Shown: piece by piece, positions 1 to 7,276 of the stretch
Layout: each line of letters opens with the position of its first letter
How positions within the stretch are numbered: the first letter of the stretch is position 1
DNA from: JABHCC01 sp964444375
GTDB taxonomy: Bacteria; Bacteroidota; Bacteroidia; Bacteroidales; UBA12481
DNA length: 7,885 nucleotides
Assembly: GCA_964444375.1 (NCBI GenBank)
Contig: CAYUGX010000242.1
Location: forward strand, 1-7,885
Direction: 5' to 3'
Program-made: the position numbers and the translations under genes
The notes under the pieces: generated by a model
The model's database searches: none
Seen by the model: the letters and a program-made list of their open reading frames with translations, nothing else
What the model was told of the DNA's origin: nothing

Positions 1-1899
1 AAGGAAAAGTCAGGTGCATGGAAATGGATGGATTGCAAAGAGAAAATCTTCAGAAGGGATTCAGAAGGAAATCCTATTGAGGTATTCGGGATCGTCGAAG
101 ATGTTAGTGATTTACAGAAGGCCCATAAGAGTGAATTGGAGATGAGAAGAAATCTTGAAGTCATGATTAATTCTCTTCCCTTTGGAACCGCCTTAGTGGA
201 TCACAATAAAATTGTGCACCAAATGAATGCGGCTGGCTTGGAACTGTCGGGTTTTAAAACTGAAGAAATATATGGAAAGCCCTGTCACCAAACATTTTGC
301 GGAGCTGATTGTGATAATTGCCCGATTCTTGATCTAGGAAAAACTGTTGAAAAATCAGAAAAAGTTCTTCTGACTAAGGATGGGAGAAAAATACCCGTGC
401 TTAAGTCGATTGTTCCGATCCAAATGAATGGAGATTCGATGTTGCTTGAAACCTTTGTTGATATATCTAAGCTCAAAGAAATTGAATCGACCGTAAGAGA
501 AAGCGAGGAAAAGTTTCGCCAAATATTCAATGGTGCAAATGATTGTTTAATTATTGTAAACATGGAAGGTCAGGTTGCAGAAGTTAATGAAGCTGCTCTT
601 ACTCAATATGGATATACCCGGGATGAGTTTCTTCAATTACATCCTACTCAATTGATAAGCCCCGAATACCACCCGGTCTTCAATGATTTTGTTGAAAAGG
701 CAATGGGTACCGGCAAATTCTCTGGAGAGACTATTGATGTGCGCAAGGACGGATCTCATTTTAATACCTATGTCAAAGGATCACTTATAGAGCTGAAGGG
801 CAAGCCACATCTCATGGCAGCCGTCAGGGACATATCAGACATGAAAAAAGCAGAAGAAGAAAGGGACCAATTCTTTAAAGTGTCCTTAGATCTTTTGTGT
901 ATTGCCAGTACAGATGGATATTTCAAACAATTAAATCCGTCGTGGGAGAAAACATTGGGTTGGTCTGAAGAAGAATTAAAATCTAAACCATTTCTTGATT
1001 TTATTCATCCTGATGATTTGGAATCAACCTTGCACGAAGTTGAAAAACTAAAAACGGGGTCTCCAGCCATTAATTTTGTAAACCGTTACAGACACAAGGA
1101 TGGATCTTACAGATGGTTAAGTTGGGTCTCTGCTCCGTATGGAGACGTTTTATATGCATCTGCTACTGATATTACGGAATTAAAGCATGTTGAAAAATCT
1201 CTGCTTCATTCAAAGGCTGAATTGCAACGTTCAAATAGAGAACTTGAACAGTTTGCCTATGTCTCATCACATGATCTTCAGGAACCGCTCAGAAAAGTTA
1301 AAAACTACGCGGATTTGTTGGCAAAGAAGTATCAACCCGAATTAGATGAGACGGCTTTCAAATATCTCAATATAATTACCAGTGGTGCTGCACGGATGCA
1401 AAAATTGATCGATGATCTTTTGTCAGTTTCTAGAGTAACAACACGCGGAAATCAGCTTGAGCGTATTGACATGCAATTGGTCGTTAATGATGTCTTGGAT
1501 ATTTATGATTTAAGGTTTCAAGAAGAAGATGTTGCTTTCACTTCTTCAGATATGCCTGTCGTTAATGCTGATAAAGGTCAATTGACTCAATTATTGCAAA
1601 ATTTAATTTCTAATTCACTGAAATTCAGGAGTAAAGAACCTCCTAGCCTTCACTTCAGTGTCAGTGAGACAAATGAGTCCTGGTTATTTGAGTTCCAGGA
1701 TAATGGGATTGGGTTTGATACGAAGTTTGCTGACCGGATTTTTGTGGTTTTCCAAAGGCTACATGCCAGAGATGAATACTCGGGCACTGGTATCGGTTTG
1801 GCCATTTGTCAGAAGATCGTTGAAAGACATGGAGGTGAGATTTGGGCAGATTCAGATCCTGGCAAAGGATCAACTTTTTATTTCACATTACCTAAATAG
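1..1899 (+). CDS. Multi-PAS sensor histidine kinase, Cph1-like core (5' end missing)
   Basis: Sensor kinase predicted to autophosphorylate a histidine and pass the phosphate to a receiver protein. The frame is open from base 1, and its first ~38 codons read as the tail of a PAS domain (WKWMD, RRDSEGNP, VEDVSD). The ATG at 28 is therefore internal and the true start lies upstream. Counting codons from base 1, there are three further PAS domains at about 46-156, 169-280 and 290-393. The first has a cysteine cluster (C95, C100, C104, C107-P). A coiled linker leads to the HisKA domain with H424 in SSHDLQEPLR. The HATPase domain has N534/N538 (N box), DNGIGFD at 567-573 and GTGIGL at 595-600. It ends at codon 632. 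No membrane segment is visible in this part, so it looks cytoplasmic, though the missing N-terminus could change that. The next gene, a free receiver, begins 7 bases later and is the likely partner. The ligands of the PAS domains cannot be told from sequence. Confidence 0.95.
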   Translation, partial: KEKSGAWKWMDCKEKIFRRDSEGNPIEVFGIVEDVSDLQKAHKSELEMRRNLEVMINSLPFGTALVDHNKIVHQMNAAGLELSGFKTEEIYGKPCHQTFCGADCDNCPILDLGKTVEKSEKVLLTKDGRKIPVLKSIVPIQMNGDSMLLETFVDISKLKEIESTVRESEEKFRQIFNGANDCLIIVNMEGQVAEVNEAALTQYGYTRDEFLQLHPTQLISPEYHPVFNDFVEKAMGTGKFSGETIDVRKDGSHFNTYVKGSLIELKGKPHLMAAVRDISDMKKAEEERDQFFKVSLDLLCIASTDGYFKQLNPSWEKTLGWSEEELKSKPFLDFIHPDDLESTLHEVEKLKTGSPAINFVNRYRHKDGSYRWLSWVSAPYGDVLYASATDITELKHVEKSLLHSKAELQRSNRELEQFAYVSSHDLQEPLRKVKNYADLLAKKYQPELDETAFKYLNIITSGAARMQKLIDDLLSVSRVTTRGNQLERIDMQLVVNDVLDIYDLRFQEEDVAFTSSDMPVVNADKGQLTQLLQNLISNSLKFRSKEPPSLHFSVSETNESWLFEFQDNGIGFDTKFADRIFVVFQRLHARDEYSGTGIGLAICQKIVERHGGEIWADSDPGKGSTFYFTLPK

Positions 1900-1906
1900 A
1901 AAAAAA
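1900..1906 (+). promoter_or_regulatory. A-run translation start region of the receiver gene
   Basis: Seven A residues fill the whole gap between the TAG of the upstream kinase and the ATG at 1907. There is no Shine-Dalgarno-like sequence. Bacteroidota are known to rely on A-rich sequence just before the start rather than anti-Shine-Dalgarno pairing. The run therefore supports 1907 over the later in-frame ATG at 1934, and tight coupling to translation of the upstream kinase is likely. The role is inferred. Confidence 0.4.
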
Positions 1907-2353
1907 ATGAAGAACGCGAATACTAATATTGAAATGATAAGCATTTTGTTGGTTGATGATGACCCTGAGGATGTGGAATTGACGCTGGAGGTGATGAAAA
2001 TGAATAAGGTCCAGCTTAAAGTTGAGGTGGCTAAGAATGGTTTAGAAGCTTTAGAGGTTTTGAACCGTCATGCCAACAACGGTGTATCCAATCTACCAGA
2101 TCTAATTCTCCTGGATCTAAACATGCCCAAGATGAATGGACTGGAGGTATTGGAGCACATTAAGAAAGACCGGAAATTGAAAAGAATTCCAGTCGTAGTT
2201 TTAACTACATCCAAGTCTGAGACAGATATTAGTAAATCGTATGAATCCGGTGTGAGTTGTTTCATCACTAAACCTGTCGGATTGAATGAATTTCAGGATG
2301 TTGTTGAGGCAATCAACAATTTTTGGTTTACAGTAGTAAAGTTCCCAGAATAA
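1907..2353 (+). CDS. Single-domain response regulator, Rcp1-like
   Basis: A 148-residue stand-alone receiver protein with no output domain, expected to carry a phosphate between kinases or act by protein contact in the cytoplasm. Acidic residues D17-D19 lie in LLVDDDPEDVELT, the phospho-acceptor is D70 in LLDLNMPKMNG, the switch threonine is T100 in VVLTTS, and K122 lies in ITKPV, so the active site is complete. The DDDPEDxELT start and the long loop before the acceptor strand (about 53-64) match the Rcp1 family, known as partners of Cph1-type kinases. The start at 1907 follows an A-run directly after the upstream stop; ATG 1934 (MISILL) would leave a 139-residue protein and is the main alternative. 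The frame stays open upstream to 1658, but that part overlaps the conserved kinase core and is not real coding sequence. It lies between two kinases, 7 bases after one and 23 before the other. Confidence 0.95.
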   Translation: MKNANTNIEMISILLVDDDPEDVELTLEVMKMNKVQLKVEVAKNGLEALEVLNRHANNGVSNLPDLILLDLNMPKMNGLEVLEHIKKDRKLKRIPVVVLTTSKSETDISKSYESGVSCFITKPVGLNEFQDVVEAINNFWFTVVKFPE

Positions 2354-2376
2354 TCATATGTAAAAGGTAGCAAGAG

Positions 2377-5277
2377 ATGAGTTGGCAGGATGAATTTCGG
2401 ATATTGTTGATAGAGGATGATCACGAGGATGCGCTTTTAATTGAGGAGTATTTTAGAAGCACAAATACCTATTCTTACAAGATAGATCATATAACACGAA
2501 TTGAAAAGGCTATCCAGGAGTTGAAGAGTAGTGATTATGAGGTGATTCTTTGTGATTTGAATTTACCTGATTCAGAAGGTATAGAAACAATCACCCAGGT
2601 GTTTGAAGCGGCGAATGATATACCGATTATTGTACTTACCGGAATGGATAATACAGATATTGGTATCGCTGCATTAGAGCGGGGTGCTCAAGATTATCTG
2701 GTTAAGGGAAAATTCACCGATAAGCAGCTTGTTCAATCCATTCAGTATTCAATCAGTCGGAAAAAGATAGAAGAAGGTCTTCGAGATAATCGCGATCTTT
2801 TGTCTACAATCTTCAATGATACTCCTTTAATACTTTATTTAATAAATGAGGAAAGGAGAGTTGTTCGGATCAATCAAGCCGGTGCTAAGATTGTATCTCG
2901 GTCTGAGAAAGAAGCAGTTGGGTTATCGTCAGGTGAATTGCTTAATTGCCTGAACAATCTTCACAATGATATGGGTTGTGGAAGTGGTCCTGATTGCAAG
3001 TCTTGCTTATTGAGAGGCTCCGTTGACCGTTGTTTGAATAATGGAAAAAATACAAGAAACAGGAGGATATCCTTGCCTGTGTTAATGGGATCTGATGATA
3101 GTAGAAAGTATTATATCCTTTCTGTCACTCGGATCACTATTCAAAGCAGTGTGATGGCCTTGGTTAGTCTAAGTGACGTGACTCAAATTGAAGAATCAAG
3201 AATTCAAGCTGATCAGAACAATACACGACTGTCAAGTGTTATCGACAACCTGCCTGAAGGAATTCTTATCGAATCAAGTGATGGACGTGTCCACAAGATC
3301 AATCGTCAATTTCAAGATCTTTTTGATGTAGAAGTTTCACCTGAAAAGTTAGTCGGTTCTGATATAGATATTGCCGAGCAACAGGTTAAGAATAGTTTTG
3401 AAGATCCTGAGAGATACCTGACGGATATTAAGACCATGTTGGAGAATAAGGAGATCGTGCTAAATCATGAGCTTATTCTAAAAAGTGGAAAGGTGGTTGA
3501 AAGAGATTTCATCCCAGTTACTATAAATGGTCACGATTCGGAGATAATGTGGCTTTATCGCGATGTTACAGAAAAGTGGAGAGAGAATCAGGTTAAAGAA
3601 GCAAAATTAGAGTTGGTTGACTATTTAGCACATCATACAGCTAAGGAGTCCCTGGTCAAGTTTCTCGACATAACAGAAGCTCTGACAAAAAGTAGCATTG
3701 CTTTTTACCATTTTGTAGAGGATGACCAGGAAACAGTTTCTCTACAGGCATGGTCGTCTAATACTATGAAGGGTATATGCGCGGTTGAACCTGCTGAGTG
3801 TCATTATCAAATTTCAAAAGCTGGTGTTTGGGTTGATTGCGTTAAAGAAAGAAAGCCGATAATTCAGAATGACTACCAGGCCCTGCCCCACAAAAAGGGA
3901 TTACCACCAGGTCATGTACCCGTTGAGAGGGAACTTGTGGTGCCAATATTCAGAGGAGACAGAATTGTTGCAATTGTTGGTGTGGGGAATAAAAAATCTG
4001 GTTATGGAGCTCATGAAGTTCAATTGGTAGAAAAGCTCGCCGATGCAACTTGGGATATGTTTTTGAGGAAACAAACAGAAGAAAAGATCATTGAAGAAAG
4101 AGATAGAGCAAATAATATTATTGAAGGAACTGATGCCGGAACCTGGGATTGGAATATCAAAACTGGTGAATTATTCACCAATGAGAGATTCAGTCAAATT
4201 CATGGTTTAGATCACGTCGAATGGAGAAATCGAACTATCGAACAATGGATAGAAACTGTCCATCCTGATGACGTAGAGTACGTTGAGGAGCAGTTTAACC
4301 GAATGCTAGAAAACAACAGTGATCATTTCGTTGTTGAATTTCGAAAAAAGCACAAGGACGACTATTACTCATGGGTATTGTCAAGAGGCAAAGTAATTGA
4401 GTACGATAAGGATGAAAACCCTGTAAAGATTGCCGGAATAATATTGGATATTAGTGATCGAAAAAAGACAGAACTTCAATTATACGAACAATATCAGGCC
4501 TATGAGGTCTTAAATGAAGAACTCAAACAGTCTAACGAAAATCTCATACATGCTAAAGAAAAAGCTGAAGAAAGTGATCGTCTCAAGTCAGCATTTTTAG
4601 CTAATATGAGTCATGAAATCCGAACCCCTATGAATGGGATTTTGGGATTTGCCCATTTACTGAATGAGCCTGATCTAACTCTCGTTCAGCAAAAGCAGTA
4701 TATAGACATAATCGAAAGTAGCGGTCAACGTATGCTAAATACCCTCAATGATATTATTGAGATTTCACAAATCGAAACCGGACAATTAAGTACTCATCCG
4801 GAATATTTGGATGTTGATCTTCTGGTTCAGGATTTGGTCAAATTTGTTGATCCAGAGATTGATCATTCGAAGATTATTTTCGAGGCTGAAAACAATTCAA
4901 TTCAAAGACCACTACTATTTTCAACAGATCGTGACAAGTTGAACGGCATCTTATATAATCTGGTCAGAAATGCGATTAAATTTACCAAATCGGGAGTAGT
5001 GAATCTGGTATATGACATCAATGATGATAATCTTGAGATTCAGGTTAAAGATACAGGCATTGGTATTCCACCTGACAAGATTAACCTAATATTTGACCGA
5101 TTTATCCAGGTTGAACAGAGCCATACAAGGCAGTTTGAGGGATCAGGTCTGGGCCTGTCAATTACAAAAGCCTACGTAGAATTGCTACACGGGACCATAA
5201 GGGTAGAATCAGAAATAAATTCAGGATCAAGCTTCTATGTAAGCTTGCCGTCATTGAAAGCAGGCAAAAGATCATAG
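2377..5277 (+). CDS. Receiver-PAS-PAS-GAF-PAS histidine kinase
   Basis: A 966-residue, apparently soluble sensor kinase with its receiver domain at the N-terminus instead of the C-terminal position usual in hybrid kinases. Receiver at about 7-125: acidic E13-D15, acceptor D60 in LCDLNLPDSEG, T88 and K110 (in LVKG, lacking the usual proline after the lysine). PAS 1 at about 140-270 holds a cysteine cluster C191, C201, C207, C210. PAS 2 spans about 283-400. A GAF domain spans about 412-565, with the AGVWVDC and LPHKKGLPPGH signatures typical of GAF domains in environmental kinases. PAS 3 spans about 578-697, followed by a coiled coil to about 735. HisKA has H746 in NMSHEIRTPMNG. HATPase has N861/N865, DTGIGI at 892-897 and GSGLGL at 922-927. 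The ATG sits 6 residues before the first receiver strand, with an AAGG 9 bases upstream. Phosphorylation of the receiver by a neighbouring kinase could tune this kinase; that is inferred. The signals sensed are unknown. Confidence 0.96.
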   Translation: MSWQDEFRILLIEDDHEDALLIEEYFRSTNTYSYKIDHITRIEKAIQELKSSDYEVILCDLNLPDSEGIETITQVFEAANDIPIIVLTGMDNTDIGIAALERGAQDYLVKGKFTDKQLVQSIQYSISRKKIEEGLRDNRDLLSTIFNDTPLILYLINEERRVVRINQAGAKIVSRSEKEAVGLSSGELLNCLNNLHNDMGCGSGPDCKSCLLRGSVDRCLNNGKNTRNRRISLPVLMGSDDSRKYYILSVTRITIQSSVMALVSLSDVTQIEESRIQADQNNTRLSSVIDNLPEGILIESSDGRVHKINRQFQDLFDVEVSPEKLVGSDIDIAEQQVKNSFEDPERYLTDIKTMLENKEIVLNHELILKSGKVVERDFIPVTINGHDSEIMWLYRDVTEKWRENQVKEAKLELVDYLAHHTAKESLVKFLDITEALTKSSIAFYHFVEDDQETVSLQAWSSNTMKGICAVEPAECHYQISKAGVWVDCVKERKPIIQNDYQALPHKKGLPPGHVPVERELVVPIFRGDRIVAIVGVGNKKSGYGAHEVQLVEKLADATWDMFLRKQTEEKIIEERDRANNIIEGTDAGTWDWNIKTGELFTNERFSQIHGLDHVEWRNRTIEQWIETVHPDDVEYVEEQFNRMLENNSDHFVVEFRKKHKDDYYSWVLSRGKVIEYDKDENPVKIAGIILDISDRKKTELQLYEQYQAYEVLNEELKQSNENLIHAKEKAEESDRLKSAFLANMSHEIRTPMNGILGFAHLLNEPDLTLVQQKQYIDIIESSGQRMLNTLNDIIEISQIETGQLSTHPEYLDVDLLVQDLVKFVDPEIDHSKIIFEAENNSIQRPLLFSTDRDKLNGILYNLVRNAIKFTKSGVVNLVYDINDDNLEIQVKDTGIGIPPDKINLIFDRFIQVEQSHTRQFEGSGLGLSITKAYVELLHGTIRVESEINSGSSFYVSLPSLKAGKRS
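5228..5247 (+). repeat. Inverted repeat near the end of the middle kinase gene
   Basis: A perfect 7-base inverted repeat, CAAGCTT and AAGCTTG, is separated by 6 bases (CTATGT). It lies inside coding sequence, about 33 bases before the next start codon. It could form a small hairpin in the message. No T-run follows, so it is not an intrinsic terminator. Any function is speculative and chance is a fair explanation. Confidence 0.35.
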
Positions 5278-5280
5278 TTT

Positions 5281-7188
5281 ATGCAAACAGTTAAAACAGA
5301 AAGAAAAAGAAAGAAGCTGATACAAAATCTGGTTTTCATTGCTTGCAATATGGCTGTCTTTATTGCTATTTTGAGTATTGGTTTTCCTCAACAGATCAAG
5401 TTGGAGGACCTGGGAAAAGAAAGATATGAAACCCTAAAAACCATCAATGAATTGAGGCAAAGTTCAGAGAACCTGACCCGGATGATACGGACTTTTGCTG
5501 TAACAGGAGATACTGCATATTTAAGGCAGTACAATCAAGTGTTATCGATTCGATCAGGTGAAGTTCCAAGGCCTGTTCAATATGATCAATATTTTTGGGA
5601 TAATTATTACGATGGGTCGAGTAGCTATGTGTGGAACGGGACTGAGATACTTATGCCTTTCGACAGTTTACTGAGTTCAATTGGGTTTTCGAAAGAAGAG
5701 GAAAATCTACTACTTGAAGCTGAAAAAATGTCAAACCAGCTAGCAATCCTTGAATCAGAGGTCGGAAATGATTTGCTATTGTATTATGCTGAGCGCAACA
5801 GGGGTCAATATAATACCACAGACTCTGTAGCCAAATCGATTCAGCGATTATTCTGTCAAGATTATAGTGAGGCCAAAGCTAAGGTTTTGGCACCTATCAA
5901 CCTGGCTATCCAAATGGTTGATGAAAGATTAAACCAACAAATTGAACAGCAAGAAAGACTTATTCGATTTATCATTTTCGGTCTGATAGTTTCTGTAATT
6001 AGCATTGTTACATTAATCATACGTATGTTTTTTATTGCAAGAAGTTATAATGATGCCTTGTTCTCTGACCTTAGAAATGAGATTTTGTTGCAGACAAATA
6101 GAATAGAAAGTCAAGAATTGAGATACAAGGTTTTGTTTGAAAACATGAATGAGGGATTTGCTGAGCACGAGATGATCTATGATGATGATGAACAACCATT
6201 TGATTACAGGTATATTGAGGTTAATCCTGCTTTTACGAAATTAACCGGGTTAACCAAAGAATTGGCCATCGGTAAAACGGTACGACAACTTATTCCAGGG
6301 ATTGAAAATGATGAGGCAGGGTGGATCGAAAAGTATGGACATATTACAAAAACCGGTGACGAATCAACCTTTGAGGACTACTCTGAACCTTTAGGAAAAT
6401 GGTTCAGAGTGCATGCTTTCAAATCTGATGATAATAGATTCGCACTCACATTCAGTGATATCACAGAAAACAAACTTCAGCAACTTGAAATCGACAAAAC
6501 TATGCTGGAGCTAGAAAGTACAAATAATGAATTGGAACGATTTGCCTACATTGCATCCCATGATCTTCGGGAGCCTCTGCGAAAAATCAATAGCTATATA
6601 GGCCTAATTCAAAAAAGGGCATCTAATAGTTTTGATGAGAGCAGTTTACGTTATTTTGATGTGGTAGTGTCTGGAGCTACCCGAATGCAGACCATGATAG
6701 ATGACCTCTTAACTTTTTCCAGAGCAATTTCAAAAGAGATTATTCCAGTAGACATCAAGCTGGATCAATTGATTCACGAGGTATGTGAAATGTTAGAGGT
6801 TTCAATAAAAGAATCTGGAGCTCAAGTTACAATTAGCAAGTTACCGGTTGTTAGGGGAGATGAAGGACAGTTGAGACAAGTATTCCAGAACCTGATATCA
6901 AATGCATTGAAATTTACAGCGGACAATTCACCTGATATCTTAATTAATGCTACTGAAACTGAAGCATCATGGATAATTGAGGTCAAAGACAACGGAATAG
7001 GATTTGAGATGGAGCAAGCTGGTAAACTTTTTAACATTTTCACACGTCTCCATTCAAGAGATAAATATTCAGGAACTGGAATAGGGCTTTCAATTTGTAA
7101 GAAAATAATTCGACGACATCAAGGAAAGATTTGGGCAGAATCAAGTCCAGGACAGGGAGCCAGTTTTTATGTTGAATTGAAGAAATAG
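5281..7188 (+). CDS. Membrane-anchored PAS histidine kinase, Cph1-like core
   Basis: A 635-residue inner-membrane sensor kinase. A very basic N-terminus (KTERKRKK) precedes membrane segment 1 (about 13-36). A mostly helical periplasmic region follows (about 37-226), with the motif SSENLTRMIRTFAVTGD at 61-77 and an IRSGEVPRP stretch. I recognise this pattern from other membrane kinases and chemoreceptor-like proteins but cannot name the family with certainty. Membrane segment 2 spans about 228-252. There is no HAMP domain; a short helical linker leads straight to a PAS domain (about 281-398). HisKA has H427 in ASHDLREPLR. HATPase has N537/N541, DNGIGFE at 570-576 and GTGIGL at 598-603. From the HisKA domain to the C-terminus it is clearly paralogous to the first kinase of the cluster and unlike the middle one. 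The start lies 3 bases after the preceding stop, so translation is probably coupled. It gives the cluster an input from outside the cytoplasm; the likely phosphate acceptor is the free receiver or the receiver domain of the middle kinase. Confidence 0.95.
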   Translation: MQTVKTERKRKKLIQNLVFIACNMAVFIAILSIGFPQQIKLEDLGKERYETLKTINELRQSSENLTRMIRTFAVTGDTAYLRQYNQVLSIRSGEVPRPVQYDQYFWDNYYDGSSSYVWNGTEILMPFDSLLSSIGFSKEEENLLLEAEKMSNQLAILESEVGNDLLLYYAERNRGQYNTTDSVAKSIQRLFCQDYSEAKAKVLAPINLAIQMVDERLNQQIEQQERLIRFIIFGLIVSVISIVTLIIRMFFIARSYNDALFSDLRNEILLQTNRIESQELRYKVLFENMNEGFAEHEMIYDDDEQPFDYRYIEVNPAFTKLTGLTKELAIGKTVRQLIPGIENDEAGWIEKYGHITKTGDESTFEDYSEPLGKWFRVHAFKSDDNRFALTFSDITENKLQQLEIDKTMLELESTNNELERFAYIASHDLREPLRKINSYIGLIQKRASNSFDESSLRYFDVVVSGATRMQTMIDDLLTFSRAISKEIIPVDIKLDQLIHEVCEMLEVSIKESGAQVTISKLPVVRGDEGQLRQVFQNLISNALKFTADNSPDILINATETEASWIIEVKDNGIGFEMEQAGKLFNIFTRLHSRDKYSGTGIGLSICKKIIRRHQGKIWAESSPGQGASFYVELKK

Positions 7189-7248
7189 AAAAAAACAAGA
7201 AGGCCTCAAGGCTACGAAGGATACAACAAATGATCAAACATCTCTGTT

Positions 7249-7264
7249 TCACATTGAAATGTGA
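7249..7264. repeat. Dyad-symmetry element upstream of the cyclophilin gene
   Basis: TCACATT-GA-AATGTGA is a perfect 7-base inverted repeat around two central bases, lying 12 bases before the cyclophilin start. The symmetry is directly visible. It could be an operator for a dimeric regulator, or a hairpin in the message. No T-run follows, so it is not a standard terminator. The half-site order is opposite to the classical CRP pattern (TGTGA-N6-TCACA), so a CRP-family assignment is not supported. Confidence 0.4.
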
Positions 7265-7265
7265 C

Positions 7266-7273
7266 TAAATTTG
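7266..7273 (+). promoter_or_regulatory. Possible Bacteroidota -7 promoter box
   Basis: TAAATTTG matches the TAnnTTTG -7 consensus known for Bacteroidota main-sigma promoters. It ends only 3 bases before the cyclophilin ATG, so transcription from it would start at or within the start codon and give an almost leaderless message. The -33 region about 20 bases upstream (TGTTTC near 7246) is a poor match to TTTG. The box is short and could occur by chance in AT-rich DNA. Confidence 0.22.
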
Positions 7274-7276
7274 AAT

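Noticed and set aside
28..30. ATG at 28 as the start of the first kinase
   Set aside because: The frame is open to base 1, and the codons before and after it form the tail of a PAS domain, so this methionine is internal.
285..563. Minus-strand open frames within the kinase genes (for example 285-563, 1661-1873, 2068-2268, 6013-6195, 6822-7043, 7040-7252)
   Set aside because: All lie opposite conserved kinase or receiver coding sequence and show no recognisable domain or start context. They are shadow frames.
1658..1906. In-frame extension of the receiver gene upstream into the first kinase
   Set aside because: It would overlap the most conserved part of the HATPase domain in another frame, and the extra residues show no domain. 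The receiver fold begins right after the start at 1907.
6179..6191. Short ATG/GAT triplet repeat in the PAS domain of the last kinase
   Set aside because: It is about four units encoding an acidic loop (YDDDE), common in coding sequence and too short to suggest phase variation.
7201..7214. GCC-TCAA-GGC hairpin after the last kinase as a terminator
   Set aside because: The stem has only three solid pairs and no T-run follows.
7230..7268. 12-codon open frame (MIKHLCFTLKCD) preceded by AAGGA, a possible leader peptide
   Set aside because: It is very short and lacks the repeated codons of an attenuator. Shine-Dalgarno-like sites carry little weight in the likely host group. It overlaps the dyad by chance or otherwise, and nothing else supports translation.
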